Shown here: positions 9,197 to 18,024 of the stretch, piece by piece
How positions within the stretch are numbered: the stretch's first letter is position 1
Layout: every line of letters begins with the position of its first letter
DNA from: Caldithrix abyssi DSM 13497
GTDB lineage: Bacteria > Calditrichota > Calditrichia > Calditrichales > Calditrichaceae
Direction: 5' to 3'
NCBI RefSeq assembly: GCF_001886815.1
Contig: NZ_CP018099.1
Coordinates: 3,718,501-3,782,500 of the forward strand
Length of the DNA: 64,000 nucleotides
Made by a program: the position numbers and the translations under genes
Notes under the pieces: generated by a model
Databases searched by the model: none
What the model was told of the DNA's origin: nothing
What the model saw: only the letters and a program-made list of their open reading frames with translations

Positions 9197-10003
9197 AACT
9201 TAAATTTACAAAAAATTGCATAGGTGTGCAAAATTGTAACAAGCAGAAACAGGTTCCTCCAGTTAGAGCGCCTGCCGCAGCTCAGCAAATTTTTGCTCGA
9301 TCAATTCTAATTTTTTCTCTCATCTGTTTCTTATCTCTAAGACAGCAAAGCCGCAACCAAAAACATTTTTGCAGGAATTTAAGTAACCACTGAGCGCACA
9401 GAGAAGTCTCAAAGGGCGCAAAGAATGTTAAAAATTAAAAATAGTTTCAATTGCCCTCGCCCCCTTTCCAAGAAAAAGAGTCTGGGAGAGTGGGAAGAAC
9501 TGTTCGTTGGAAATTTTTCTCCAATGATGTTCAATATTTGCGTATTTGTAAGTTTCTATTCAACCATTCAACTAATTAACTATTCAACCAATCCAGCGGC
9601 ATAAAAATTTTCGCTCCCCAGGGCGGGACGGATATTTCAAGGGCAGTATTCAAGGCAGGCGGCATTCTAAGCGCTACTCAATTCCAACAGCTCTCGAATT
9701 CCAGCCAGCGTAAAACCGTGCTTCTTTGCCTTTAAAAAGTCAGGATAAGAGTTCGCTCTAAAATAAGGAAGATTTGTCATTTCGAATGAGGATAAAAATT
9801 GTAAAATACCAACAAAGTCATTCTACCATTTAAAGGTTCCCGAGTGTACAAAATGGTCAACGCCAGGCGCGTTAAACTATCGATATCTCTTTGTGGCTAC
9901 TCCAGGTTAAATTTTTTCCATCAAATAATGAACAGTTAAGTTTAACAAAATTCTGACGAATGAATTATACGATAATTCATGTTAAATAAAAATACTGGTA
10001 ATC
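9197..10003. repeat. 807-bp intergenic region holding a dispersed repeat (family A, reverse copy)
   Basis: The stretch 9335-9560 is a copy of a dispersed repeat whose other copies lie at about 12395-12555 and 22363-22585 in the opposite orientation, with a diverged piece at 22897-22990. Shared cores include TTTTTGCAGG, AAGGGCGCAAAGAAT and GATGTTCAATATTTGCGTAT. The segment 9560-9590 (CCATTCAACTAATTAACTAT) is also mirrored near 12270-12297 and 39668-39697. No convincing gene is present apart from a short MerR-like fragment at 9667-9780. Confidence 0.7.
9667..9780 (-). pseudogene. Possible MerR-family regulator remnant
   Basis: A 37-codon frame contains KAKKHGFTLAGIRELLELS. This resembles the 'LGFSLxEIRELL' helix of MerR DNA-binding domains, and PYFRANSYPDF precedes it. 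There is no recognisable ribosome site and the rest of a MerR protein is missing, so it is at most a decayed fragment. The match is short and could be chance. Confidence 0.3.
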
Positions 10004-12190
10004 ATGAATAAGCGGTTCACTTCTTTTTCTTTCCCTGCGGTATTCTTTTTTTTGCTATTAACGCTTTGTTTTTCACTCCTTTTAGCGCAAGAAGATGTCC
10101 CGGCGCCCGGGAATCGCATTAAAAAGCAAATTGAAAAGATCAAAAATGATACCGAAATTACAAGTCAGCAGCTTTCACAGTTAAAAAATAAGATTGCCCT
10201 GCAAAAAAGATACGATCTGATTCTGAATCTGATCATTTTTTTAACCGTTATCAATTTTCTTGCCCTCTATTTTTATTTTAACAATAAGCGCAGAAACTGG
10301 CTTTTTTTTAACGACATTCTCAATTCGTTAAACTATCCGCTTTTCGTATTTAAAGCGGACAATCACAAAATCGAATTAGCCAATTTTGCGGCAGAAAAGA
10401 ACTTTCCTCATAAGGCTTATTTTGAAGAAATACATGATGAAGAAAAATTAGTGATTGAGGAATGGTTAGACCGCTTAATTAACAAGCGTCAGGCCGTAAT
10501 GCACGAAGTAGCCCGGGCCACTCCGGAAGGGCATATCAAATATTATCAGATCTATCTCTATCCACTTGTCAATCGCCGGGGAAAAGTAGCCCATATTGTA
10601 GAGTATTGGGTTGATACGACCATTCAAAGGCGGGCTCTGGAGCGTTTGCTACGCAGTAAACAGGCGTTGGAGCAATCCAAGCAGGAATTTGAAAAAGTCA
10701 TCTCTTCCATTCCCGACGCCATTTATAGCGCCCTGGTGGATAAAACTGGAAAAATTTTAGACAGTTATTACTCTCCGGTGATCGAAAAAATAACAGGCTA
10801 TCCTCCTTCATATTTTAATGGCGATAAAAATAACTGGTCAAAAATTGTGCATCCCGAGGATTTACCGGAATTAAGGAGCCGCAATAAGCGGGCGTTTCTT
10901 GAAAAGCAAAACGAAACGCGAACCGAATACCGCATTATTCACAAAGACGGCAGCATTCGCTATATTCGCAGCGCGGTAACTTTAAATTTTCTGGAAAATG
11001 GCCTTATTCGCGTAGATGGCGTTTTGATGGATGTTACCGAGATAAAAAAAACAGAGATGGAGTTGATGAAAATCCAGAAACTGGAATCGGTTGGCGTACT
11101 GGCGGGGGGAATCGCCCATGATTTCAACAACATTCTTACGGCGATTCTCGGAAATATTTCGCTGGCGCGTATGATCGCCAAAGACAACGCACAAATAGAA
11201 AGCCGCCTGGTCGAAGCGGAAAAAGCCTGCCTGCGCGCTAAAGATCTTACGCAGCAACTGTTAACCTTTTCCAAAGGCGGCACCCCGGTTAAAAAGGCGA
11301 CCTCGCTGGCAGATATGTTAAAAGAAGCCACTACCTTTTTGCTACGCGGTTCGAATATCAAACCTGAATTTGAAATACCTGAAAACCTGTGGCTTGTTGA
11401 TGCCGATGAAGGCCAGCTGGCACAGGTCATCAACAACCTGGTCATAAACGCCAAACAGGCCATGCCCAACGGTGGAAAATTAAACATCAAGGCTTACAAC
11501 TATTTTTATGACGGACGATCCGATTTACCTTTAAAGCGCGGTAGATATGTCTGTTTTTTGGTGGAAGATCACGGCGTGGGCATTGACGAAAAAAGTCTGC
11601 AACGCATATTTGACCCATATTTTACCACCAAAAAAACCGGCACAGGCCTTGGCCTGGCCGTGACCTTTTCCATTATTAAAAAACACAGCGGTTACATTAC
11701 AGCCCAATCAAAAGTTGGTCAGGGAACCACCTTTTATGTCTATTTACCAGCCTCTGATAAAAAAGCCGACAAAAAGAAAAAAACGGCAGAAACCTATTCC
11801 AGATTAAAGGGAAAAGTTTTGTTGATGGACGACGAAGAGCTGATTCTTGAAATTGGAAAGGAAATTTTAAATAATTTCGGATTAAATGTAGCTCTGGCCA
11901 AAAACGGTGAGGAAGCGGTGCAAATATATGTAGAGGCATTAAAAAAGGCACAGCCATTTGACCTGGTTATTTTAGACTTAACGATTCCCGGTGGAATGGG
12001 CGGCAAAGAGACCATTAAAGCTTTACAAAAGGTTGACCAAAATGTTAAGGCCATTGTCTCCAGTGGATATTCCACCGATCCGGTGATGTCCAACTTTGCT
12101 TCTTATGGTTTTAAAGGCATGGTTATAAAGCCCTATCGAATGTCAGAGATGTACACGACAGTAAAGTCCGTTTTGAGCGACTCCAACTAA
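10004..12190 (+). CDS. Membrane-bound hybrid histidine kinase (PAS-PAS-HisKA-HATPase-REC)
   Basis: A 728-residue protein. An N-terminal hydrophobic signal sequence (cleavable or anchor) leads into a short coiled-coil-like stretch (IKKQIEKIKND...). A TM helix lies near 75-92 (LILNLIIFLTVINFLALYFYF). Two PAS regions (~100-210 and ~225-345) are followed by the phospho-acceptor box GGIAHDFNNIL with His372, the N-box NNLVINAKQAM, G boxes DHGVGID and GTGLGLAV, and a C-terminal receiver (MDDEE, phospho-Asp658 in VILDLTIPGG, Lys in VIKPYR). Such fused receivers often act as intramolecular phosphate sinks. No response regulator is adjacent. The gene stands alone between inverted copies of dispersed repeat A. 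Confidence 0.92.
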   Translation: MNKRFTSFSFPAVFFFLLLTLCFSLLLAQEDVPAPGNRIKKQIEKIKNDTEITSQQLSQLKNKIALQKRYDLILNLIIFLTVINFLALYFYFNNKRRNWLFFNDILNSLNYPLFVFKADNHKIELANFAAEKNFPHKAYFEEIHDEEKLVIEEWLDRLINKRQAVMHEVARATPEGHIKYYQIYLYPLVNRRGKVAHIVEYWVDTTIQRRALERLLRSKQALEQSKQEFEKVISSIPDAIYSALVDKTGKILDSYYSPVIEKITGYPPSYFNGDKNNWSKIVHPEDLPELRSRNKRAFLEKQNETRTEYRIIHKDGSIRYIRSAVTLNFLENGLIRVDGVLMDVTEIKKTEMELMKIQKLESVGVLAGGIAHDFNNILTAILGNISLARMIAKDNAQIESRLVEAEKACLRAKDLTQQLLTFSKGGTPVKKATSLADMLKEATTFLLRGSNIKPEFEIPENLWLVDADEGQLAQVINNLVINAKQAMPNGGKLNIKAYNYFYDGRSDLPLKRGRYVCFLVEDHGVGIDEKSLQRIFDPYFTTKKTGTGLGLAVTFSIIKKHSGYITAQSKVGQGTTFYVYLPASDKKADKKKKTAETYSRLKGKVLLMDDEELILEIGKEILNNFGLNVALAKNGEEAVQIYVEALKKAQPFDLVILDLTIPGGMGGKETIKALQKVDQNVKAIVSSGYSTDPVMSNFASYGFKGMVIKPYRMSEMYTTVKSVLSDSN

Positions 12191-12683
12191 GAACCGCGTA
12201 TTTAGGATACTTCCTCTGGAAGATCTAGTCCCGCCCGCGCGGGATTTGAAAATTTTTGTGCCGCAAAAATGGTTGATTAGTTGAATGGTTGAATGGTCGC
12301 CGGCCTGTCATTCCATTTCTCGCCTTTGCACGAAACTGGCCAGCGCAGGAATCACTTACACCGTTGGGAATAACTCACACGCTCAACAGTCCCCTCTCCC
12401 AGACTTTTATTCTTGAAAAGAGGGTGAGGGGAATGGAAACTATTTTTAATTTTTAACATTCTTTGCGCCCTTTGAGACTTCTCTGTGAGCTCTGTGGTAC
12501 TTCAATCCCTGCAAAAATGTTTTTGGTTGCGGCTTTGCTGCCTCAGGTTCTTATCGCATTGATTTTCTGGATTAAGATTGTGACGCTTATTACATCAAAA
12601 CTTTTCAAAAACTATTTAAAACAATAAAATTTCTTTGTATATTAGGTTATCCCAAAATACAGGTATTTTGAGGAAAGGAAACG
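12191..12683. repeat. 493-bp intergenic region with dispersed repeats A and G
   Basis: The stretch 12395-12555 is a copy of repeat A, inverted relative to 9335-9500 (CTTTGCGCCCTTTGAGACTT, GTTTTTGGTTGCGGCTTTGC). The stretch 12205-12300 holds a second shared block (GGAAGATCTAGTCCCGCCCG, GATTTGAAAATTTTTGTG) that recurs at 28997-29060. No ORF of interest was seen. Confidence 0.7.
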
Positions 12684-13235
12684 ATGAAAATTTACACGGG
12701 AAGCGGAGATACTGGTTTAACGCATCTGGTTGGCGGGCAACGCGTATTAAAATCGACTTTACGAATAGAAACCTATGGCACGCTGGACGAGCTCAATAGC
12801 TTTATCGGGCTTTTGCAGGCTAAACTGGTGAATGCCGAAATTAAAAAACTGCTGGCCAGAATCCAGGCTCAGATATTCACTCTCTCGTCAGAGATTGCCA
12901 CTCCAGATGAGATACAGCGTTCCAAGTTTAAAGAGAAGATCGATGAAAAAGAAATACATTTTTTGGAACAAACCATCGATCAATATTCTGAAAAATTGCC
13001 GCCGCTAAAATCATTTATTTTGCCAGGCGGCGGAGAAAAAGGCGCTCTGTGCCATGTTGCCAGAACCATTTGTCGTCGGGCAGAACGCAATTTAATACGC
13101 TGGGCCCAGGAAGAGGACATTGAGAAAAACTGGATTATCTATTTGAATCGGTTAAGCGATTTGTTGTTCGTACTCGCCCGCTATCTCAACTTTCAGGACG
13201 GCCGACAGGAGATCACCTGGAAGGGTTTGCGTTAA
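12684..13235 (+). CDS. PduO-type ATP:cob(I)alamin adenosyltransferase
   Basis: A 183-residue protein matching the PduO/EutT-like corrinoid adenosyltransferase fold along its whole length. It has the N-terminal nucleotide motif TGSGDTGLT, then RIETYGTLDELNSFIGLLQ, and C-terminal RTICRRAERNLIRW...YLNRLSDLLFVLARYLN, including the RRxER and NRLSD signatures. It transfers the 5'-deoxyadenosyl group of ATP to cob(I)alamin, giving coenzyme B12. GAGGAAAGG precedes the ATG. No other cobalamin genes are nearby, so it likely serves salvage or maturation for B12 enzymes elsewhere. Confidence 0.9.
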   Translation: MKIYTGSGDTGLTHLVGGQRVLKSTLRIETYGTLDELNSFIGLLQAKLVNAEIKKLLARIQAQIFTLSSEIATPDEIQRSKFKEKIDEKEIHFLEQTIDQYSEKLPPLKSFILPGGGEKGALCHVARTICRRAERNLIRWAQEEDIEKNWIIYLNRLSDLLFVLARYLNFQDGRQEITWKGLR

Positions 13236-13499
13236 GTTGCAATAAAATGAAATTAAATTAATTCCGCCGCTTAACTTTAGCGGAAATAATTTCCAGTAAA
13301 TAATAAAACGCTATTAAAAATCAGAAAAATTAAATTTTTAAGAAGAAAGGAGAATACGCTAAACGATTAATTTTCAACATGACCAACTTTGAATCTGCTT
13401 TTTGCTTGTCCAAAAAGCAAGCTGGCATGATATTTGTGCTTTTTTAGATTAAAAAAATGTTATTAATAGGTTTAACTAAAAAATATACAAAGGGGAATT

Positions 13500-13757
13500 A
13501 TGGAAAAGCATGTTTTGGATAAGCCGTTTGTCAAGGTTGAACCTGAACTTTGCAAAGGATGCGGTATTTGTATTGAAGCCTGCCCGCCGCGGGTTTTAGA
13601 ATTTCACAGCAACTTTAATACCAAGGGCTACCATTACGCATATTATCTTGGTGATGGTTGCACCGGCTGTGGCGTTTGTTTTTACGCCTGTCCCGAACCG
13701 GAAGCGATTACGGTTTACAAAAAAGGCTATGAATACGTTGGAGAGGAGGTGGCTTAA
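13500..13757 (+). CDS. vorD: 2-oxoacid:ferredoxin oxidoreductase, ferredoxin-like (delta) subunit
   Basis: An 85-residue two-cluster ferredoxin with [13 protein letters not shown] and [13 protein letters not shown]. It is the electron-transfer subunit of a Vor/Kor-type oxidoreductase, passing electrons from the TPP site to external ferredoxin. It is the first gene of the cluster: its stop overlaps the start of the alpha-subunit gene by 1 nt (TAATGG), and AAAGGGG precedes its own ATG. The 264-bp upstream gap is AT-rich and probably holds the promoter. Confidence 0.9.
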   Translation: MEKHVLDKPFVKVEPELCKGCGICIEACPPRVLEFHSNFNTKGYHYAYYLGDGCTGCGVCFYACPEPEAITVYKKGYEYVGEEVA

Positions 13758-14812
13758 TGGGTAAAATACTGGTTAAGGGCAACGATGCCATTGTACGAGG
13801 CGCCATCTTAGCCGGCTGTCGCATTTATTTTGGATATCCGATTACGCCGGCCAGTGAAATTGCCGAAACGGCAGCTATGTATTTGCCCAAAGTAGGCGGC
13901 ACCTTTTTACAGGCCGAAAGCGAAGTAGCCTCCATAAATATGGTTTACGGCGCGGCCAGCGGCGGCGTGCGCGTGATGACCGCCTCTTCCAGTCCTGGTA
14001 TTAGCTTAAAACAGGAAGGCGTTTCTTACGCTGCCGGCGCAGAACTGCCGTGCGTTATTGTCGATATCATGCGCGGCGGCCCCGGTTTGGGCAACATAGC
14101 CCCGGAACAATCCGACTACAATCAGGTGGTAAAAGGCGGCGGGCATGGCAATTACAAATGTCCCGTTCTGGCGCCCAATAGCGCGCAGGAAATGTCCGAT
14201 TTTGTTCAATTGGCTTTTGATATCGCCGAAAAATATCGTACGCCTGTTTATGTGATAGCAGACGGCTATATCGGCCAGATGATGGAACCGGTGGAGTTTG
14301 GCGAACCTAAAACCGATCTTCCGCGTTTCGACTGGGCGGTGTACGGCGACGCCGAAAGCAAACACAATTTGATCTCCAGTATTTATCTGGAACCGGATGA
14401 ACTGGAAGAACATAACCGCAAACTTCAGCGCAAATACGCCGAAATCGAAAAAAATGAAGTGCGCTTCGAAGACTTTATGTTAGACGACGCGGAAATGGTG
14501 CTGATGGGTTACGGTATTGTATCGCGCGTGATTAAAACGGTTGTTGAAAAATTACGCGAAGAAGGGTTTAAGGCAGGAATGCTACGCCCCAAAACGTTGT
14601 TCCCCTTCCCTAAAAACAAAATAGCCGAGCTGGCCGACCGCGTTAATAAATTTTTGGTGGTTGAAATGAGCAACGGCCAGATGGTCGATGACGTACGCCT
14701 GGCTGTTAACGGCAAATGTCCGGTGGAATTCTACGGCCGGATGGGGGGCAATGTGCCGACCATGAAAGAAGTATTCGAACACGCTAAAAAACTAATGGAA
14801 GACAGGGGGTGA
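13757..14812 (+). CDS. vorB: 2-oxoacid:ferredoxin oxidoreductase, alpha subunit (VorB-like)
   Basis: A 351-residue subunit with [31 protein letters not shown], the [16 protein letters not shown] segment and [17 protein letters not shown], typical of the pyrimidine-binding subunit of VorB/KorA proteins. Together with the ferredoxin subunit and the beta-gamma fusion it oxidatively decarboxylates a 2-oxoacid (branched-chain 2-oxoacid or 2-oxoglutarate) to the acyl-CoA with reduction of ferredoxin. Which substrate is used cannot be settled by eye. The next gene starts 3 nt after the stop. Confidence 0.9.
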   Translation: MGKILVKGNDAIVRGAILAGCRIYFGYPITPASEIAETAAMYLPKVGGTFLQAESEVASINMVYGAASGGVRVMTASSSPGISLKQEGVSYAAGAELPCVIVDIMRGGPGLGNIAPEQSDYNQVVKGGGHGNYKCPVLAPNSAQEMSDFVQLAFDIAEKYRTPVYVIADGYIGQMMEPVEFGEPKTDLPRFDWAVYGDAESKHNLISSIYLEPDELEEHNRKLQRKYAEIEKNEVRFEDFMLDDAEMVLMGYGIVSRVIKTVVEKLREEGFKAGMLRPKTLFPFPKNKIAELADRVNKFLVVEMSNGQMVDDVRLAVNGKCPVEFYGRMGGNVPTMKEVFEHAKKLMEDRG

Positions 14813-14815
14813 GCC

Positions 14816-16249
14816 ATGGCAGATAAAGTATTAAGAAAACCCAGAAGTTTTTACGATTTGTACGAAAGAAATCCCAGCGCCGATAAAAAAATGCCGCACT
14901 ACTGTCCGGGCTGTGGCCATGGCAATGTACATAAATTCATCGCCGAAGCGCTGGATGATTTTAATGTGGCCGACAGAACTATTTTTATCAGCCCCGTGGG
15001 ATGTTCGGTTTTTGCCTATTATTATTTTGACACGGGCAACATTCAGGCTGCCCACGGAAGGGCGCCGGCGGTGGCCACCGGCATTAAACGCGCTCATCCC
15101 CATAGCATTGTTATCAGCTATCAGGGCGACGGCGATCTGGCAGCCATTGGTACGGCGGAAATTTTGCATGCCGCCAATCGCGGCGAAAACATTACCGTGT
15201 TTTTCATCAATAACGCCATTTACGGCATGACCGGCGGTCAAATGGCGCCGACCACCCTGATTGACCAAAAGACAACCACCACGCCCTATGGCCGAAAACC
15301 GCAAAACGAAGGCTTCCCTGTAAAAGTCGCCGAACTGATCAGCCAGTTAGAAGCGCCCGTTTATGTGGAAAGGGTGGCCCTGTTTGATAATAAACACCGG
15401 GCAAAAGCGCGTATGGCCGTGCGTAAGGCCATTAAAAACCAGGTGGACAATCTGGGCTTTTCGCTGGTTGAAATCCTATCGCCCTGCCCTTCCGGTTGGA
15501 AAATGGATCCGGTCGATTCGCTGAAGTGGATCGAAGAAGAAATGGTAAAGGTCTTTCCGCTGGGCGTCTATAAAGACCTGACCAAAGAAGTGGAACCTTA
15601 TGAAATTCATGAGTTCAAACCGGATGCCGAAGAAATCAAAGAATTATTAGGCCTAAAAGAAGAAACCAGGTCTTTCAAACGCCTGGATGTGCCGCAAAAG
15701 TATCGCAATCCCGAAATTAAAATTGCCGGATTCGGCGGACAGGGCGTGCTGCTGTTAGGCGCGGCGCTGGCTCAGGCCGGCATGCTGCAAGATTACCACG
15801 TTTCCTGGCTGCCCTCTTACGGTCCGGAAATGCGCGGCGGTACGGCCAATTGTCACGTGAATATTCGCGAAATCGAGATCGGTACGCCGGTGGTGGCCAA
15901 TCCCTCTATTTTAATTGCGCTGAACCGGCCGTCGCTGGAAAAATTTGAGTCCGATGTTCAACCTGGCGGCGTAATCATTTACGACAGCTCGCTGATAGAT
16001 ATTACGCCGTCGCGAACGGACGTTGAGGTGCTGCCCATTCCGGCAACCAAAATGGCCGACGAGCTGGGCAACACGCGTATCGCTAATATGGTTGTGCTGG
16101 GCGCCATCGCCGGTTACACGAATTTCTTCGATCTCGATACCCTGTTTGAAACATTAAAGGCAGCTATTAAACGCAAAAAACTGATCGAAATCAACCGTAA
16201 AGCCGTGGAAACCGGCTACAAGTTTGGCCTCGAACACCGCAAACCTTAA
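14816..16249 (+). CDS. 2-oxoacid:ferredoxin oxidoreductase, fused beta (TPP) and gamma subunits
   Basis: A 477-residue fusion. Residues ~1-280 are the TPP-binding beta subunit: CPGCGHGNVHKF, SPVGCSVFAYYY, AHGRAPAVATGIKRA, the GDGDLAAIG metal site and NNAIYGMTGGQMAPT. Residues ~298-477 are the gamma subunit: IAGFGGQGVLLLGAALAQAG, PSYGPEMRGGTANCHV. In many organisms these are separate genes (vorA and vorC). One continuous frame with no stop links the two domains through KRLDVPQKYRNPE. It is the last gene of the three-gene oxidoreductase operon and is followed by a terminator. Confidence 0.9.
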   Translation: MADKVLRKPRSFYDLYERNPSADKKMPHYCPGCGHGNVHKFIAEALDDFNVADRTIFISPVGCSVFAYYYFDTGNIQAAHGRAPAVATGIKRAHPHSIVISYQGDGDLAAIGTAEILHAANRGENITVFFINNAIYGMTGGQMAPTTLIDQKTTTTPYGRKPQNEGFPVKVAELISQLEAPVYVERVALFDNKHRAKARMAVRKAIKNQVDNLGFSLVEILSPCPSGWKMDPVDSLKWIEEEMVKVFPLGVYKDLTKEVEPYEIHEFKPDAEEIKELLGLKEETRSFKRLDVPQKYRNPEIKIAGFGGQGVLLLGAALAQAGMLQDYHVSWLPSYGPEMRGGTANCHVNIREIEIGTPVVANPSILIALNRPSLEKFESDVQPGGVIIYDSSLIDITPSRTDVEVLPIPATKMADELGNTRIANMVVLGAIAGYTNFFDLDTLFETLKAAIKRKKLIEINRKAVETGYKFGLEHRKP

Positions 16250-16275
16250 AAGCTGCTTTTCAAGTTCGTAAAACG

Positions 16276-16330
16276 ATCCATCCCCTTGAACGCTGTTTTT
16301 GCAGCAGACGGGGGATGGATTTTATTTTTT
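16276..16330 (+). terminator. Rho-independent terminator of the vor operon
   Basis: A 10-bp stem (ATCCATCCCC at 16276-16285 with GGGGATGGAT at 16311-16320) is followed directly by TTTATTTTTT. It lies 27 nt after the beta-gamma gene. The loop carries a second small hairpin (GCTG...CAGC). Confidence 0.85.
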
Positions 16331-16780
16331 ATTTACTATTTGTTATTTTTTATTTGGACTGGTCATTGCAAACGAAGTAAAAAATCTTTTAACTCCAATA
16401 AAAAACTGACAATTAAAGACTTTCTTACTGGAATAGTAAAAAGGATGAACTCATCCATAATCCACCATTCGCAATTCGGGCACAGCCTCCCGCTCCGCGT
16501 GATAATTTTTAATTCGTAATTCCCACAAAAACCCTCCCCTTTAGCATGATAATTGGTGATTAGTCGTCTCGCCCACCCGCTACTTTGTTGCTTCATCCTG
16601 CTTTTCTTATTTTTGAGAAAATAGTGAACCATTTCACCAAACATTGAGAAAACATTCTCTTTAGTAAAATGACCCTCTTTTTGCAAAATGATTGAAATTA
16701 TTCAATTTCCACCAATGCAATTCCCTTTCTTTTATTTGGTACACGGTTTGCTTAGAATACATATCTAAATCAGAGGAGCC
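16331..16780. other. AT-rich intergenic region before the rnf operon
   Basis: Contains AATTCGTAATTC-like low-complexity sequence and short frames without coding character. The rnf promoter probably lies near its end. No RNA gene or clear operator was recognised. Confidence 0.5.
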
Positions 16781-17212
16781 ATGGAAACGATTAAAGAAAC
16801 GGGTAAGATCATTGCGGTTAATGAAAATTTTGTAACCGTCGCAGTACAATCTCCGACAGAGGATTGTCATTCCTGCGCCATGGCTACTTTATGCACTGGC
16901 GGAGAAGAGGGACAGAGACAGATCGAAATTTTAAGGCAGCAGATTGATTTTGCGCCCCGGCCCGGCCAAAAAGTGGAGTTGTGTTTCGACAGGGTGCTGG
17001 AATACTCGATACTGCTCTACCTGATCCCCATGGCGTTTTTTCTTGCGGCTCTATGGCTGGCTTATGCCGTCTGGAATGTTTCCAGCGAGCTGTACCTGTT
17101 CCTGTTCAGCATGGGCGGACTGGGGGTTGGATTTTTTGCGCTGCGCATTGTGAATAATTTAATAAATAAAAAAGGTGTGAATTTGCAGATCAAACTGGTG
17201 GGAGAAAATTGA
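16781..17212 (+). CDS. rseC: RseC/MucC-family membrane protein of the Rnf cluster
   Basis: A 143-residue protein with an N-terminal soluble part carrying Cys residues (DCHSCAMATLC) and two hydrophobic helices (ILLYLIPMAFFLAALWLAYAV and LYLFLFSMGGLGVGFFAL), as in RseC/MucC proteins. In E. coli RseC works with the Rsx (Rnf) complex in SoxR reduction. Here it heads the rnf genes and its stop overlaps the rnfB start (TGATG), so a role in Rnf assembly or redox function is likely. AGAGGAG precedes the ATG. Confidence 0.85.
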   Translation: METIKETGKIIAVNENFVTVAVQSPTEDCHSCAMATLCTGGEEGQRQIEILRQQIDFAPRPGQKVELCFDRVLEYSILLYLIPMAFFLAALWLAYAVWNVSSELYLFLFSMGGLGVGFFALRIVNNLINKKGVNLQIKLVGEN

Positions 17213-18024
17213 TGTTCGAAATATTACTGCCTGGCGTTATTCTGGCCGGATTTGCTTTAATTTCTGCCTCGGGCTTGTTTGTCGCTTCCAAAAAATTTTA
17301 CGTTTATGAGGATCCGCGCATCGATCAGGTGGAAGCGCTACTGCCCGGCGCCAACTGCGGCGGCTGCGGCCTGGCGGGATGTCGTTCGCTGGCCGAACAC
17401 ATGGTAAACCAAAAAACAGTTGAGCCGCCGTGCCCGGTGGCCGAAGCTGCCATCATGCAGCAAATTGCCGAATTGTTGGGGCTGGAAGCGAGCGTCCAGG
17501 AAAAACAAGTGGCTACTTTACTCTGCAATGGAACGCACGAAAACACGCGCGACGCGCTGGAGTATCATGGCATTCATGATTGCTGGGCGGCGATGGTGGT
17601 AACGGATTCGATTAAAGACTGCGCCTTTTCCTGTCTGGGTTTGGGCTCCTGTGTTGCAGTGTGTAATTTTGGCGCCATGCGCATTGAAAACGGAATTGTG
17701 GTGATCGACGAGGAAAAATGCACGGGCTGCGGAATTTGTATCGCGCACTGTCCCAAAAACTTACTGCTTTTACGACCGGTTTCTGCGCAAACGGTGGTTG
17801 TGTGTTCCAATACCGACCGCGGGCCAGAAGCGCGAAAGGTCTGCAAAACGGCCTGTATCGGCTGCATGAAATGTCAAAAAGTTTGTCAGCATCAGGCTAT
17901 TTTTGTGCAAAACTTTTTAGCGCGCATTGATTATGAAAAATGCACCAATTGCGGCGATTGTGTGGAAGCCTGTCCGACCAACGCCATAGAAATGCGGGGG
18001 CAAGAAGTTTATGTTACAGCTTAA
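17212..18024 (+). CDS. rnfB: Rnf complex subunit B (Fe-S)
   Basis: About 270 residues: an N-terminal TM helix (ILLPGVILAGFALISASGLFVA), then the 4Fe-4S motif GANCGGCGLAGC...PPCPVA. Further ferredoxin-type clusters follow (CTGCGICIAHCPKN, CIGCMKCQKVCQHQAI, CTNCGDCVEACPT). It accepts electrons from ferredoxin at the cytoplasmic face and passes them into the complex. I place the start at the ATG at 17212 rather than the TTG at 17209. The end overlaps rnfC by 14 nt. Confidence 0.93.
   Translation: MFEILLPGVILAGFALISASGLFVASKKFYVYEDPRIDQVEALLPGANCGGCGLAGCRSLAEHMVNQKTVEPPCPVAEAAIMQQIAELLGLEASVQEKQVATLLCNGTHENTRDALEYHGIHDCWAAMVVTDSIKDCAFSCLGLGSCVAVCNFGAMRIENGIVVIDEEKCTGCGICIAHCPKNLLLLRPVSAQTVVVCSNTDRGPEARKVCKTACIGCMKCQKVCQHQAIFVQNFLARIDYEKCTNCGDCVEACPTNAIEMRGQEVYVTA

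Noticed and set aside
16286-16519. 77-codon plus-strand frame after the vor operon
   Set aside because: It begins inside the terminator hairpin and consists of Phe/Leu-rich translation of an AT-rich gap.
16363-16686. 107-codon minus-strand frame
   Set aside because: Covers low-complexity AATTCGTAATTC-type intergenic DNA, has no family-like motif and sits between two operons of the other strand.
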